From Gammaproteobacteria bacterium (lineage in GTDB: Bacteria > Pseudomonadota > Gammaproteobacteria > Pseudomonadales > Pseudomonadaceae), in assembly GCA_018826895.1 (NCBI GenBank), contig JAHJYA010000040.1, forward strand, positions 1 through 49,221: a stretch of 49,221 nucleotides of DNA. The letters are read 5' to 3'. Below, one piece after another: positions 1 through 9,245 of this stretch. The notes beneath the pieces are model-generated. The model did not search any database and was not told where the DNA came from. It worked only from the letters and a program-made list of their open reading frames with translations. Position 1 is the first letter of the stretch. Every line of letters starts with the position of its first letter. A program made the translations under genes and the position numbers.

Positions 1-3000
1 AAGGCGAACAGGTAGTCGATGGTCGCCGCCAGTTCGAACGCGCCCTTGTAGCCGTGGCGCTTCATGCCGTCGATCCACTTGGGGTTGGCCGCGCGGGCGC
101 GCACCACGCGGTTGAGTTCCTCCTTGAGGGTGCGGATGCGCGGATTATCGGGTTGGCTGTTATCGCCGTGATAACTCGCCACCTTGGCGCCGCGCAGGGT
201 TTCCACCGCCGCGAGCATGCCGCCCTGGAATTGGTAGTAGTCGTTGGAGTCGAGGATGTCGTGCTCGCGGTTGTCCTGGTTGTGCAGCACCGCCTGCATC
301 TGCTCCAGACGCTCGGCGAACTGCGCGCGCGCCGGGGCGCCCTCGCTGTGCGCGCCATAGGCGTAGCCGCCCCAGTTGAGATACACCTCGGCCAGGTCCG
401 CGCGGGTTTCCCACAGGCGCTGGTCGATAGCGTTCTGCACACCGGCGCCGTAAGCCCCAGGTTTGGAACCGAACACCCGCCAGCCGGCCTGTTTGCGCGC
501 CACGAACTCATCCAGGCCGCTGTCCTGCAGCGCCAGGGATTCCCGCCAGACCCGCGCCGACAGCGGGTTCATCTCTTCCGGCTCATCCAGATCGACCACC
601 GCCTGCACCGCCTCGTCGAACAGGCGGATCAGGTTGCTAAAGGCATCGCGGAAGAAGCCGGACACGCGCAGGGTCACGTCCACCCGTGGGCGGCCGAGCT
701 GCTCAAGCGCCAGCACCTCGAAGCGCTCGACACGCTGGCTGCCGGCCTGCCACACCGGGCGCACGCCGAGCAGCGCCAGGGCCTGGGCCATGTCGTCGCC
801 ACCGGTACGCATGGTCGCCGTGCCCCACATCGACAGGCCGAGCTGGCGCAGGTGGTCGCCGTGGTCCTGCAGATGCCGCTCCAGCAGACGATCCGCTGCC
901 TGCACGCCGATGCGCCAGGCAGTCGGCGTCGGCAGGTTGCGCACATCGACGGTAAAGAAGTTGCGCCCGGTGGGCAGCACATCCAGCCGACCCCGGCTCG
1001 GCGCACCACTCGGCCCGGCGGGGACAAAACGCCCCTCCAGCGCCGCGAGCAGGCCGTGCATTTCTGCCGGACCACAGGCATCCAGGCGCGGCGCGACCTC
1101 ATCATGCAAACGCTGCAGCACCTGGCGACTGGCCGGGCCAGCGGCTTCAAAATCCGTTGTATCGATCAGCTGCAAGGCCAGCAATTCCAAGCGCTCGCGG
1201 GTGTCGCCCGCGGTGCGCCAGGTACAGTTATCCACAGCCTGCAAGAGTGCTGGGCGCGGCCCGCTCCAGGGCGCGGCCATGTCGCAGTCGAGCGGGTCGA
1301 AGGCCAGCGCAAGGTCATCCGCCAGGGCGCGCAACAGGCTGGCGTTACCGCCCAGGCCGTCACCACGCGGAATGCGCAGCAGCGCCAGCAGGGTGTCGCG
1401 GCGCAGGGTGCCGGCCGGTGATTCGCCGAATACGTGCAGGCCATCGCGGATCTGCGATTCCTTCAAATCGCAGAGGTAGGCGTCGAGCTGCGGCAGCCAG
1501 CTGTTGGGGTCTTCATTGAGCTGCAGGCCCAGTTCGCGGTCGAGGCTGGCTTCACGCACCTTGAGCAGAATCTCGCCACGCAGCTCCAGGGCGCGGCGCT
1601 GGTCGAGCTGGCTGGCGTCGTAATACTCATCGGCCAGGCGTTCGATATCGCGCAGCGGGCCGTAGCTTTCGGCGCGGGTCAGCGGCGGCATCAGGTGGTC
1701 GATGATCACCGCTTGGGTACGGCGCTTGGCCTGGGCGCCTTCGCCGGGATCGTTGACGATAAATGGGTAGACGTTGGGCAGCGGGCCAAGAATCGCGCTC
1801 GGCCAGCACTGCTCAGACAGCCCCACACTCTTGCCCGGCAGCCACTCCAGGTTGCCGTGCTTACCGACGTGGATGACGGCGTTCGCCGCAAATACCGTAC
1901 GAATCCAGCAATAAAACGCCAGGTAGCCGTGGGGTGGCACCAGGTCGGGATCGTGATAGACCGCTGCTGCGTCCACCTGATAACCACGCGCCGGCTGAAT
2001 GCCGACGAACGTCAGGCCAAAGCGCAGGCCGGCAATCATCAGCCGACCGCTGCGCTCTTCTCGGTACATGGGGTCCTGCTCCGGGCTGCCCCAGCGCGCC
2101 AGCACCGCCGCTTGATTGGCCTCGGGCAGGCTGTGGAAAAACGCCAGGTAGTCGGCCAGCGCCAGGCTTTGCGCACAGGGTCGTAAGTCGAGATTGTCGA
2201 GGTCGTTGGTCACCCCACCCAACAGCCTGTGGATAAGCGCGGTGCCACTCGCCGGCAGGTTATCCACAGGGTAGCCCTGGGCCTGCAAGGCTTGCAGAAT
2301 GCCCAGCGCCGCCGCCGGGGTATCGAGGCCGACGCCATTGCCGATGCGCCCGTCGCGGGTCGGGTAATTGGCTAGCACCAAGGCGATGCGTTTGTCGGGA
2401 TTGGCGGTGCTGGCCAGGGCCACCCAGTTGCGCGCCAGGCTGGCGATAAAATCCATGCCTGGCAGGTGCGGCTGGTAACAGACCACATCGCTCTGGCTGC
2501 GCTCGCTGCGCCAGGCCAGGCCCTTGAAGCTGATCGGCCGGGTAATCAGCCGGCCGTCCAGCTCCGGCAACACGATGTGCATGGCCAGGTCGCGGCCGCC
2601 GAGGCCCTGGGCATTGGCCTGCCACTGCTCCAGGTTGTCCAGCGCGCAGATCGCCTGCAGCACCGGAATATCCCGGCGGAATGGCCGCGCGCTGGGCGCC
2701 TCCGGGTTGGACAGGGCGAATGCAGTGGTGTTGATGATCAACGCGGTGTCGGTTTCATCCAGCCAGGTCTCGACCTGGGCCAGGCACGCGGCCTCCTTGA
2801 GGCTGGCCACGGCAATTGGCAGCGGATTGAGGCCCTGGGCCTGCAGGCGCTGGCAGAACACCTCAATAAACCCGGTATTGGCCGCCTGCACCTGGGCACG
2901 ATAGAACAACAGCGCCACCACTGGCGCACCGGCCTGCCAGTCGCGGCGCCAATCATCGAGGTCTGGCTGACTGTGCTGCGGGTGATAGAGCCCGACACGC

Positions 3001-3521
3001 GGCAGGGCTTGGGGCTCGGCCCAGGAATAATCGCGCAGCAACCACTGGCTGGCGATGCAGTTGAACAGGTTGTGGGCGTTCTGCGCGCCACCCTGGCGCA
3101 GGTACTGCCAGAGCCGCTCGCACTCGGCCGCCGGCACGTTGCTCAGGCCCATCAGCTCCGGGTCGGGGTTGTCGCAGCCGGGCATCATCGCCACCTGCGC
3201 GCCACGCTCGGCCAGCTCGACCAGCCGCTCAATGCCGTAGCGCCAATAGCTGACACCGCCATGCACGGCGATCAGGATGACCTTGGCGTGCTGCAGCACC
3301 TGCTCGACGTACAGGTCGATGGAGGCGTTATTGCTCAACTGCGCCGGGCTGGCCAGGCGCAGGCTGGGGTAGTCCGCCGGCAACTGCCGCGCTACCTCGG
3401 CCAGCAGCGACAGCTGGGAATCACCGGTGCACAGAATCACCAGCTCGGCCGGGGTCTGACCGAGGTCGGCGATGCTGTCGGCCGGGATCTGACTGCCGGG
3501 TTGGGTGCGTAGTAGATGCAT
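1..3521 (-). CDS. cobN: Cobaltochelatase subunit CobN (3' end missing)
   Basis: Large subunit of the ATP-dependent aerobic cobaltochelatase CobNST, which inserts cobalt into hydrogenobyrinate a,c-diamide in the cytoplasm. About 1,173 codons are readable without a stop from ATG at 3521 to the window edge; family members are near 1,250 residues, so roughly the last 80-100 are outside. The CobN/BchH signature KHGNLEWLPGKS is visible mid-protein, and the N-terminal region has the VHGGVSYW and MPGCDNPD motifs of the family. The start begins MHLLRTQPGS with a GGAACG-type ribosome site upstream. It lies 106 bases after cobW, separated by a REP-like hairpin, and is probably co-transcribed with it under the B12 riboswitch. 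Identification is firm; the missing C-terminus is a window effect. Confidence 0.96.
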   Translation of the reverse strand, partial: MHLLRTQPGSQIPADSIADLGQTPAELVILCTGDSQLSLLAEVARQLPADYPSLRLASPAQLSNNASIDLYVEQVLQHAKVILIAVHGGVSYWRYGIERLVELAERGAQVAMMPGCDNPDPELMGLSNVPAAECERLWQYLRQGGAQNAHNLFNCIASQWLLRDYSWAEPQALPRVGLYHPQHSQPDLDDWRRDWQAGAPVVALLFYRAQVQAANTGFIEVFCQRLQAQGLNPLPIAVASLKEAACLAQVETWLDETDTALIINTTAFALSNPEAPSARPFRRDIPVLQAICALDNLEQWQANAQGLGGRDLAMHIVLPELDGRLITRPISFKGLAWRSERSQSDVVCYQPHLPGMDFIASLARNWVALASTANPDKRIALVLANYPTRDGRIGNGVGLDTPAAALGILQALQAQGYPVDNLPASGTALIHRLLGGVTNDLDNLDLRPCAQSLALADYLAFFHSLPEANQAAVLARWGSPEQDPMYREERSGRLMIAGLRFGLTFVGIQPARGYQVDAAAVYHDPDLVPPHGYLAFYCWIRTVFAANAVIHVGKHGNLEWLPGKSVGLSEQCWPSAILGPLPNVYPFIVNDPGEGAQAKRRTQAVIIDHLMPPLTRAESYGPLRDIERLADEYYDASQLDQRRALELRGEILLKVREASLDRELGLQLNEDPNSWLPQLDAYLCDLKESQIRDGLHVFGESPAGTLRRDTLLALLRIPRGDGLGGNASLLRALADDLALAFDPLDCDMAAPWSGPRPALLQAVDNCTWRTAGDTRERLELLALQLIDTTDFEAAGPASRQVLQRLHDEVAPRLDACGPAEMHGLLAALEGRFVPAGPSGAPSRGRLDVLPTGRNFFTVDVRNLPTPTAWRIGVQAADRLLERHLQDHGDHLRQLGLSMWGTATMRTGGDDMAQALALLGVRPVWQAGSQRVERFEVLALEQLGRPRVDVTLRVSGFFRDAFSNLIRLFDEAVQAVVDLDEPEEMNPLSARVWRESLALQDSGLDEFVARKQAGWRVFGSKPGAYGAGVQNAIDQRLWETRADLAEVYLNWGGYAYGAHSEGAPARAQFAERLEQMQAVLHNQDNREHDILDSNDYYQFQGGMLAAVETLRGAKVASYHGDNSQPDNPRIRTLKEELNRVVRARAANPKWIDGMKRHGYKGAFELAATIDYLFA

Positions 3522-3546
3522 GATCGTTCCGAGGGAGGCGCGAATC

Positions 3547-3598
3547 GTAGGAGGGGCTTTAGCCGCGACTATCCGCGAATTGGATCGCGGCTAAAGCG
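3547..3598. repeat. REP-like hairpin between cobN and cobW
   Basis: Begins with GTAGGAG, the usual head of Pseudomonas REP elements, and contains perfect 13-base arms (3556-3568 and 3585-3597, GCTTTAGCCGCGA and its complement) around a 16-base loop. A similar GTAGGAG head is at 9952. It sits in the spacer between cobW and cobN and may protect the upstream mRNA or reduce cobN expression; that role is inferred. Confidence 0.75.
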
Positions 3599-3627
3599 GG
3601 GTGCCGCCCAGCCCATCCCACAATTAC

Positions 3628-4677
3628 TCAAGCCAGCGCCGCTTGCAGCTCGGCTTCGATGGTGGCTTGATCCAGCGTCTGGCCAATCACCACCAGGCGG
3701 GTGATACGCGGCTCATCGGTCTGCCAGGCGCGGTCGAAGTGGCGGTCGAAGCGCTGACCGACGCCCTGCACCAGCAGGCGCATGGGCTTGCCGGGGATGG
3801 CGGCGAAGCCTTTCACGCGCAGGATGCCGTGCTTGGCCACCGTGTCCTTGAGGGCCGCCAGCAGGCGCGCTTCGTCAGCTTGCGGTAGTTCCACGTGGAA
3901 CGAGGCGAATTCGTCGTGATCGTGGTCCTCGTCCTCATCGTCGTGATGGGTGCGGCGGCTGTCGATGTGCAGCTCGGTTTCGCTGTTCAGGCCGAGCAGC
4001 ACGTCCATCGGCAGCTCGCCGCCGTGGGCTTCGATGATTTTCACCGCGGGTGGCAGTTCCTCGGCCACTTCCGCGCGCACCGCTGCCAGCGCCTCGGCGT
4101 CGAGCAGGTCGGCTTTGTTGAGGATCACCAGGTCAGCACTGGCCAGTTGGTCGGCGAACAGCTCATGCAGCGGCGATTCATGGTCGAGGTTGGGGTCAAG
4201 CTTGCGCTGTTCGTCCACCTGGTCGGGGAAGGCAGCGAAGGTACCGGCGGCCACGGCCGGGCTGTCGACCACGGTAATCACCGCGTCCACGGTGCAGGCG
4301 TTGCGGATTTCCGGCCAGTTGAAGGCCTGCACCAACGGCTTGGGCAGGGCCAGGCCGGAGGTCTCGATCAGGATATGGTCCAGGTCGCCGCGGCGCGCCA
4401 CCAGCTCGCGCATCACTGGGAAGAACTCTTCCTGCACGGTGCAGCACAGGCAGCCGTTGGCCAACTCGTAAACGCGGCCGTTGGCTTCCTCTTCGCTGCA
4501 ACCGATTGAACACTGCTTGAGCAGGTCGCCGTCGATGCCCAGCTCGCCGAACTCGTTGACGATCACCGCGATACGCCGGCCGCCGGCATGGGCCAGCAGG
4601 TGACGCAGCAGCGTGGTTTTGCCGGCACCGAGAAAGCCGGTGACGATGGTAACGGGAAGTTTGGCGAGGGTTTTCAT
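3628..4677 (-). CDS. cobW: CobW, GTPase metallochaperone of cobalamin synthesis
   Basis: A 349-residue G3E-family P-loop GTPase thought to deliver cobalt to cobaltochelatase. Visible motifs: Walker A GFLGAGKT at residues 14-21, the metal-binding CLCC at 76-79, ETSG near 105, NKAD at 187-190, then a His/Asp-rich stretch (244-254) linking to the CobW C-terminal domain. Start ATG at 4677 has AGGA at a good distance and overlaps the stop of an 18-codon leader frame. It is the first gene after the B12 riboswitch and precedes cobN, so B12 should repress it. The codons for residues 259-263 contain a parS core. The His-rich loop is normal for CobW and fits a role in cobalt or zinc handling; with cobN adjacent, CobW is preferred over the zinc chaperone relatives. 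Confidence 0.95.
   Translation of the reverse strand: MKTLAKLPVTIVTGFLGAGKTTLLRHLLAHAGGRRIAVIVNEFGELGIDGDLLKQCSIGCSEEEANGRVYELANGCLCCTVQEEFFPVMRELVARRGDLDHILIETSGLALPKPLVQAFNWPEIRNACTVDAVITVVDSPAVAAGTFAAFPDQVDEQRKLDPNLDHESPLHELFADQLASADLVILNKADLLDAEALAAVRAEVAEELPPAVKIIEAHGGELPMDVLLGLNSETELHIDSRRTHHDDEDEDHDHDEFASFHVELPQADEARLLAALKDTVAKHGILRVKGFAAIPGKPMRLLVQGVGQRFDRHFDRAWQTDEPRITRLVVIGQTLDQATIEAELQAALA
3887..3902. other. parS site inside cobW
   Basis: The 14-base palindrome GTTCCACGTGGAAC (3888-3901) is the core of the Pseudomonas ParB-binding site. The two outer bases (A and G) depart from the full 16-base palindrome seen in recF. Presumably bound by the ParB encoded at 27037-27909 to form the origin-proximal partition complex. 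Confidence 0.75.
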
Positions 4678-4730
4678 GGCGAATCCTGCATGGCGTCGGA
4701 AAAAACGAGCAGGCAGGCGGCACAGGACAT
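4674..4730 (-). CDS. Possible 18-residue leader peptide before cobW
   Basis: ATG at 4730 opens a frame reading [18 protein letters not shown], whose TGA (4676-4674) overlaps the cobW ATG as ATGA. It lies in the expression platform just downstream of the cobalamin riboswitch. No good ribosome site precedes it, and the frame is open further upstream with GTG codons, so its start is uncertain. It could couple translation of cobW to the leader, or be a chance frame. No homolog is recognised. Confidence 0.25.
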   Translation of the reverse strand: MSCAACLLVFSDAMQDSP

Positions 4731-4790
4731 GAACGCCACGCAGGCGTCAGCCAACACCACCGGATCACCCCGCCCGGTTGTCGAAAGCGT

Positions 4791-4965
4791 GACGAGGCAG
4801 GTCTCCTGGCTCACGGTCTGCGCATTGCGCGTCCTTCACCTTCCCGCCAATGGCAGTGGTGTGTCGAAGGATTTAAGACCGTTCACAGTTGCGGGGGCAG
4901 CCAGGGCATCGACCCTGTTCCCTCTTAGCTTGGTGGGTTTGCCCACAAAGAACCTCGAACGGAGA
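4791..4965 (-). promoter_or_regulatory. Cobalamin (AdoCbl) riboswitch
   Basis: On the minus strand this leader shows the conserved B12 aptamer elements in order: GAGGGAAC with a GATGCCC, the core GCTGCCCCCGCAACTGT (about 4885-4903), then the B12 box CCACTG...GGGAAGG (4839-4859), and the closing strand GAGCCAGGAGACCTGCC ending near 4795. It precedes cobW and cobN and should lower their expression when B12 is abundant. No U-tailed terminator stem was clear between aptamer and cobW, so control by ribosome-site masking is more likely; that is inferred. Outer limits are approximate. Confidence 0.93.
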
Positions 4966-4977
4966 GAAGGCTACGCA

Positions 4978-5021
4978 GGCCGCAGCAGTCGGTCAATCAC
5001 GCTTGACCGACTGCTGCGGCC
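4978..5021. repeat. Perfect 19-base inverted repeat between esterase gene and riboswitch
   Basis: Arms 4978-4996 and 5003-5021 are exact complements (GGCCGCAGCAGTCGGTCAA and its inverse) with a 6-base loop. The hairpin sits ten bases after the esterase stop codon and just upstream of the riboswitch aptamer. No T-run follows on either strand, so it is not a standard intrinsic terminator. It could still stop readthrough from the siderophore operon or act as a 3' mRNA stabiliser. Confidence 0.7.
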
Positions 5022-5030
5022 CAACGCCGT

Positions 5031-5882
5031 TTAGAAGCGCCGCGTACTGAGCAGCTCCTCCAGCACCTGCGTAGTCACCCGGAAGGGAATCGACATATGG
5101 TCCTCGCCCGCTTCAAGCTGAAAGTTGCTGCGCAGCCCGTATTGAGAGAGGTTTTCCAGGCGCAGTTGCAGGGAGCGTACATCTTGGATTTCCTGGGGCA
5201 TTTCCCGCTCGCCTACCCACATGGTCAGGCTGCGGTGGGTCAGGTCCAGCTGCCCGGCATGCGCTTGCTGGGTAAACGCGCGCTCATGTGCCAGCAGGTA
5301 GCGGTCACGCCACCACAGGCTCGGGCTGATCGCGACGACGTGCTGGAACAGCGCCGGGCGGGTGAACAGGGCGTAGATACCGAACATGCCGCCGAAGGAG
5401 TGGCCAATCAGGCTGCGCTGGTCCTGATCGACCTTGAAGCGCTGGTTGACTTCAGGCATCAGGCGCTGCTCGATAAAGTCGAGAAACAGGTCCTGGCCGC
5501 CTTGCGGCGGGTCGTTGCGCTCGGGCAGCTGCGGCGGCGACAGGTCGAAGGCGCGGCGTTTGAAATCCAGCGGTGTATCGCTCGGGTAACCGATGGCCAC
5601 CAGAATCGCACCACGCCAGCGCTTCTGCGCCCGCTTGGCGGCATGAAAAGCCGGAAAATAGGCGTTGCCGTCGAGCAGGTAGATCACCGGGTAGCCGCCG
5701 GTATAGGGCACGTCCCCCTCCGGCAGGCTGACCATGATGCGGTAATCGCGGCCCTCGGCGCTTTTCATCGCCCATTGCTCGGTGCCGTCCAGGCTCACCG
5801 GCTCGACCTGGGCGACCGCAAGGCCACCCACCAGCATGCAGCTCAGCATGGTCAATGCGCGCAGCCAGGTTACGCCGCTCAC
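5031..5882 (-). CDS. Periplasmic siderophore esterase, alpha/beta hydrolase (IroE/PfeE type)
   Basis: A 283-residue esterase of the Fes/IroE/BesA group (putative esterase family). An N-terminal signal peptide is visible (hydrophobic LTMLSCMLVGGLAVAQ, residues 10-25), placing it in the periplasm as for IroE and PfeE. The nucleophile elbow is GHSFGG with Ser162; His262 in the GEDHMSIPF motif is the likely catalytic His. It starts at GTG 5882, overlapping the receptor stop by four bases (GTGA), so it is translationally coupled to the TonB receptor gene. Such enzymes hydrolyse ester bonds of enterobactin-like triscatecholates to free iron. The exact substrate is inferred; a ferri-siderophore other than enterobactin is possible. 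Confidence 0.85.
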   Translation of the reverse strand: MSGVTWLRALTMLSCMLVGGLAVAQVEPVSLDGTEQWAMKSAEGRDYRIMVSLPEGDVPYTGGYPVIYLLDGNAYFPAFHAAKRAQKRWRGAILVAIGYPSDTPLDFKRRAFDLSPPQLPERNDPPQGGQDLFLDFIEQRLMPEVNQRFKVDQDQRSLIGHSFGGMFGIYALFTRPALFQHVVAISPSLWWRDRYLLAHERAFTQQAHAGQLDLTHRSLTMWVGEREMPQEIQDVRSLQLRLENLSQYGLRSNFQLEAGEDHMSIPFRVTTQVLEELLSTRRF

Positions 5883-8266
5883 CAGCTGTAGCTCAGGCTG
5901 GTGACCAGGCTGCGGGCTTCGCCACGGTAACAGTAGCCATCCTGGCAGTTGATATAGCGCTTGTCCGTGAGGTTGCGGGCATTCAGGGCGAGCCGCACGC
6001 CGTCCAGACCGCTACCGAAGTCGTAATGCACGCCGGCATCGAACAGGGTGTAGTCCTCGTTCTTCACGGTGTTCTCGCCGTTGCCATAGGTGCTGCCGGT
6101 ATAGCGCGCGCCAGCGGATACACCGAAGCCAAACGGCAGGCTGTAATTCAGCCAGAGTGATGCCAGGTGACGCGGCACGTTCTTCGGCGCCTTGCCTTTG
6201 AAGTCGCTGTCCTTGGTCACTTCGGCGTCGTTAAAGCTGTAGCTGGCGTTCATGCGCAAACTGTCGGTCAGGTCGGACACCGCTTCCAGTTCCAGGCCGC
6301 GGGAAACCTGCTCACCGGTCTGCACCTGGAAGCTGGCATTGTTCGGATCACGGGTCGACACATTGCTCTGGGTCAGATGGTAAAGCGACGCCGTGAGCAT
6401 CGTGCTGCTGCCCGGCGGCTGATACTTGAGACCAACCTCGTACTGCTCCCCCTCGCTCGGCTCGAACAGTTTGCCGGTAGCGTCGGAACCACTCTGCGGC
6501 AGGAACGAGGTCGCATAGCTGGCGTAGGGTGCCAGGCCATTGTCGTACAGATAGAGCGCGCCGACCGAGCCCGTGGTGGCGGAATTGCTGATCTTAGTGT
6601 TGACGTCCTCGCCCCACACGTAGCCATTGGTACGCGCATGCACCCAGTCGCGACGCAGGCCGGCGGACAGGCGCCAGCGGTCGATTTCGATTTGATCTTG
6701 CAGGTACATGCCGGCGCGGTGCTCCAGGCCTTCGCGGTCGACCAGAATGTTGTCGGGATCGGAGATCGGCTGATGGTAATCCGGTGCACTGAGATCGAGT
6801 GACGGTGCAGTACCAGAGGCATACACCAGTTCGGTATCGAGCCAGGCGTAGTCCACACCACTGACCACCGTGTGCTGCAGATTGCCCGTGGCGAAGCGAC
6901 TGATCAGACGGGTATCGGTGGACAGCGTCGACATATCCTCATAGCTACCTGCGGTGCTCCGAGGAAGAATGTTGTCGACGCTGACCACCCCAACATCCAG
7001 GTATTGATTGGTGGTGTCCAACTGACCGTAACGCAGGTTCTGCTGCAGGCTGAAGGTTTCGTTGATGGCGTGCTCGAACTCGTAGCCTACCGACCACTTG
7101 CGCTGCTCGAGCTTGTCGAAGTACTCGTCGCCCTGCCAGATGTTGGTGAGGTGATCCCCATCCCGATAGAGCATCGGCGACGCGGCCGTCTGCCGCTCCT
7201 GATACTGGGCCAGCAGCGTCAGGCTGGTATCCGGGTCGATCTGCCAGCTCAGCGAAGGGGCAAGCAGCCGCGTGTTGTTGTCCATCTGCTCGATGGAATA
7301 CTCGGCATCACGATAGATTCCCACGGTGCGGACCAGTACATCGCCCGCTTCATCCAGCTTGCCGCCGATATCGAACTGGCCCTGGCGGTGGTTGTAGTTG
7401 CCGGCCTGCACCTCGACCTGGTTTTTCGCCAGTAGGCTTGGCCGCTTGCTCACCCGATTGACCATACCACCGGGGCTAATTTGCCCGTAGAGCACGGAAG
7501 CCGGGCCTTTGAGTACTTCGATACGCTCCAGGCTGTAGGCCTCGATGGAAGGTAAGGCTAGCCAGCCACTGCCAGCCTGGCGCAGACCATCCAGAAAATC
7601 GGCGGACTGCGTTGTCTCGAAACCACGAACGTTGATGGTGTCAAAACGCGGATCCAGGCCCGAGCCACCGACTCGCACGCCCGCCGTATAGGCGACCGCG
7701 TCCTCGACCCGGTTGACCTTGCGATCAGCCATCTGCGCGGCGGTGACCACGCTGATGCTCTGCGCGGTTTCCAGGATCGGCTTGTCGCTCTTGCTCGCAC
7801 TGCTGGCGTTACTGGCGAAATAACCCGGCACCGGCTCGAAGGCGCCCGGCGCCAAGGTGGCCTTGATGGTCATGGGCTCCAGCTGATAGCTGGCGTCGGA
7901 CTGACCGAGCCGTACCACATAACCCGAGGCGGTTTTTTCGGCGACCAGGCCGGTGCCACCCAGCAACAACCGGAGCCCGTCGTCCAGTGATTCACCGCCC
8001 GCCACACCCGGGCTGCGCAGCCCGTGGACCATCTGCGGGGAATACGACAGGGTAATGCCCGCCTGCTCGGCGAAGAGGTTGAGTGCCTGATCCAGCGGCC
8101 CGGCCGGAACACTGGGCGCGGCAACGCTGGAAGCCGGCTCGGCAGCCTGGAGTGGCAGGCTCGCAGTCCCTGCCAGCAGCGATAGGGCCAGGCAGATGGC
8201 GGTCGGCAAGATACGGGGCTGAAGCGTGGACGGCAGTGGCCTGGCAGAACGCATGAGGGTATCCAT
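5879..8266 (-). CDS. TonB-dependent siderophore receptor with N-terminal signalling domain
   Basis: Outer-membrane ferri-siderophore transporter of the FpvA/FoxA/FhuE type. From ATG 8266 it has a signal peptide, an STN domain of about 70 residues (LDQALNLFAEQAGITLSYSP onward) that contacts FecR in the periplasm, a plug domain with ERIEVLKGPASVLYG, and a 22-strand-type barrel ending in aromatic SYSW. A C-terminal CQDGYC pair is typical of hydroxamate and pyoverdine-type receptors. The frame extends 20 codons to TTG 8326, but ATG 8266 follows AGGGGA and is a better start. With the sigma factor and FecR upstream it should form a cell-surface signalling system inducing its own expression. The siderophore is unknown; the coupled esterase suggests an ester-linked one. 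Confidence 0.93.
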   Translation of the reverse strand: MDTLMRSARPLPSTLQPRILPTAICLALSLLAGTASLPLQAAEPASSVAAPSVPAGPLDQALNLFAEQAGITLSYSPQMVHGLRSPGVAGGESLDDGLRLLLGGTGLVAEKTASGYVVRLGQSDASYQLEPMTIKATLAPGAFEPVPGYFASNASSASKSDKPILETAQSISVVTAAQMADRKVNRVEDAVAYTAGVRVGGSGLDPRFDTINVRGFETTQSADFLDGLRQAGSGWLALPSIEAYSLERIEVLKGPASVLYGQISPGGMVNRVSKRPSLLAKNQVEVQAGNYNHRQGQFDIGGKLDEAGDVLVRTVGIYRDAEYSIEQMDNNTRLLAPSLSWQIDPDTSLTLLAQYQERQTAASPMLYRDGDHLTNIWQGDEYFDKLEQRKWSVGYEFEHAINETFSLQQNLRYGQLDTTNQYLDVGVVSVDNILPRSTAGSYEDMSTLSTDTRLISRFATGNLQHTVVSGVDYAWLDTELVYASGTAPSLDLSAPDYHQPISDPDNILVDREGLEHRAGMYLQDQIEIDRWRLSAGLRRDWVHARTNGYVWGEDVNTKISNSATTGSVGALYLYDNGLAPYASYATSFLPQSGSDATGKLFEPSEGEQYEVGLKYQPPGSSTMLTASLYHLTQSNVSTRDPNNASFQVQTGEQVSRGLELEAVSDLTDSLRMNASYSFNDAEVTKDSDFKGKAPKNVPRHLASLWLNYSLPFGFGVSAGARYTGSTYGNGENTVKNEDYTLFDAGVHYDFGSGLDGVRLALNARNLTDKRYINCQDGYCYRGEARSLVTSLSYSW

Positions 8267-8318
8267 TGAGGGAGTGATATCCCCTAACCGGACAAGTCGC
8301 AGAAACCCGACAATTTTT

Positions 8319-9245
8319 TTAGGCAACGGGCACGATGCGCACCCACCAGCGCGTGTGCTCGACGATGGCCACCGGCAGCAACTGGGTAATGTTGTGCAGC
8401 ATCAACTCCGGCTGATCCAGGCGAAAGACCCCGGAAAGCCGCAAATCGGCCACCGTCCTGTCGCAGCCCAGCCAGCCCTGACGGTAGCGCCCGGCCTCGG
8501 CGAGAAAGTCGGCCAGGCGGATGTCGTTGACCAGCAGCAGGCCACGGGTCCAGGCGAAGGGATCGAGCGGGCCCTTGCCGAGCGCGGTCATGTTCGCTGC
8601 CGACACCGCCACGCCTTCGCCCGCCTGCAACCAGCGTTGCCCTGCCCCGGCGGCAACCAACACCTCGCCGCGTTCGACACGGATCTCGCTGTAGCCGTCG
8701 CGCTCACGCAGCAGCACCCGCGCCTGCCGCCCCGTGCAATCGGCAAACCGACAGCGCACCTGCCATTGCGCGCCCTCCACCAGCACTTCGCCGGCACGCA
8801 GCAGCAATGCCTTGCCCTGCACGTCTAGGGCGCTGCCGGTATTGAGCAGTACCTGGGTGTCATCGCCCAGGCTCACTCGCCGGCGCTCCCCAGTGGCCGT
8901 GGCAAAATCGGCATGCCAGGCAGAGGGTACAGAAGTGGCTAACAAGGTAGCGCCGCCTGCCGCCAGGCCGATGCCAAACACCTTGAGCATGCGTCGACGG
9001 CTCAGGTCGGCGTTCGCCCGTTGCAACAACGGAATGGCTTGCCCGGCATCGGGCATCTGGCTGACCTGAAACAAGCCCGCCATCTGCTGCAAGCGCTGCC
9101 AGGCCAGGCGATGCAGCTCGTCCTGATCCAGCCAGTCCTGCAGCTGACGCTGCAGCTCGGCATTACCGGCATTGCCGCGCAAGCGCATCTGCCATTCGAT
9201 CGCCGTGCACACGATGGGCTCAGGCAAACGCTGAACCGCGCTCAC
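8319..9245 (-). CDS. FecR-family anti-sigma regulator
   Basis: Inner-membrane sensor that carries the signal from the loaded receptor to the ECF sigma factor. The N-terminal cytoplasmic part has the typical FecR segment (AIEWQMRLRGN, then LQDWLDQDELHRLAWQRL). A single hydrophobic helix follows near residues 85-105, then the FecR domain (TATGERRRVSLGDDTQVLLNT), and a C-terminal STN-like region. GTG 9245 is chosen as start because it overlaps the sigma-factor stop as GTGA; the frame extends ten codons further upstream. Length of about 308 residues is normal. Placed between fecI-like and receptor genes, the classical order. Confidence 0.93.
   Translation of the reverse strand: MSAVQRLPEPIVCTAIEWQMRLRGNAGNAELQRQLQDWLDQDELHRLAWQRLQQMAGLFQVSQMPDAGQAIPLLQRANADLSRRRMLKVFGIGLAAGGATLLATSVPSAWHADFATATGERRRVSLGDDTQVLLNTGSALDVQGKALLLRAGEVLVEGAQWQVRCRFADCTGRQARVLLRERDGYSEIRVERGEVLVAAGAGQRWLQAGEGVAVSAANMTALGKGPLDPFAWTRGLLLVNDIRLADFLAEAGRYRQGWLGCDRTVADLRLSGVFRLDQPELMLHNITQLLPVAIVEHTRWWVRIVPVA

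Noticed and set aside
54..3512. Long plus-strand frames opposite cobN
   Set aside because: The minus strand is continuously CobN with motifs throughout.
4678..4790. Intrinsic terminator in the cobW leader
   Set aside because: A run of six T is present on the minus strand but no stable stem directly precedes it.
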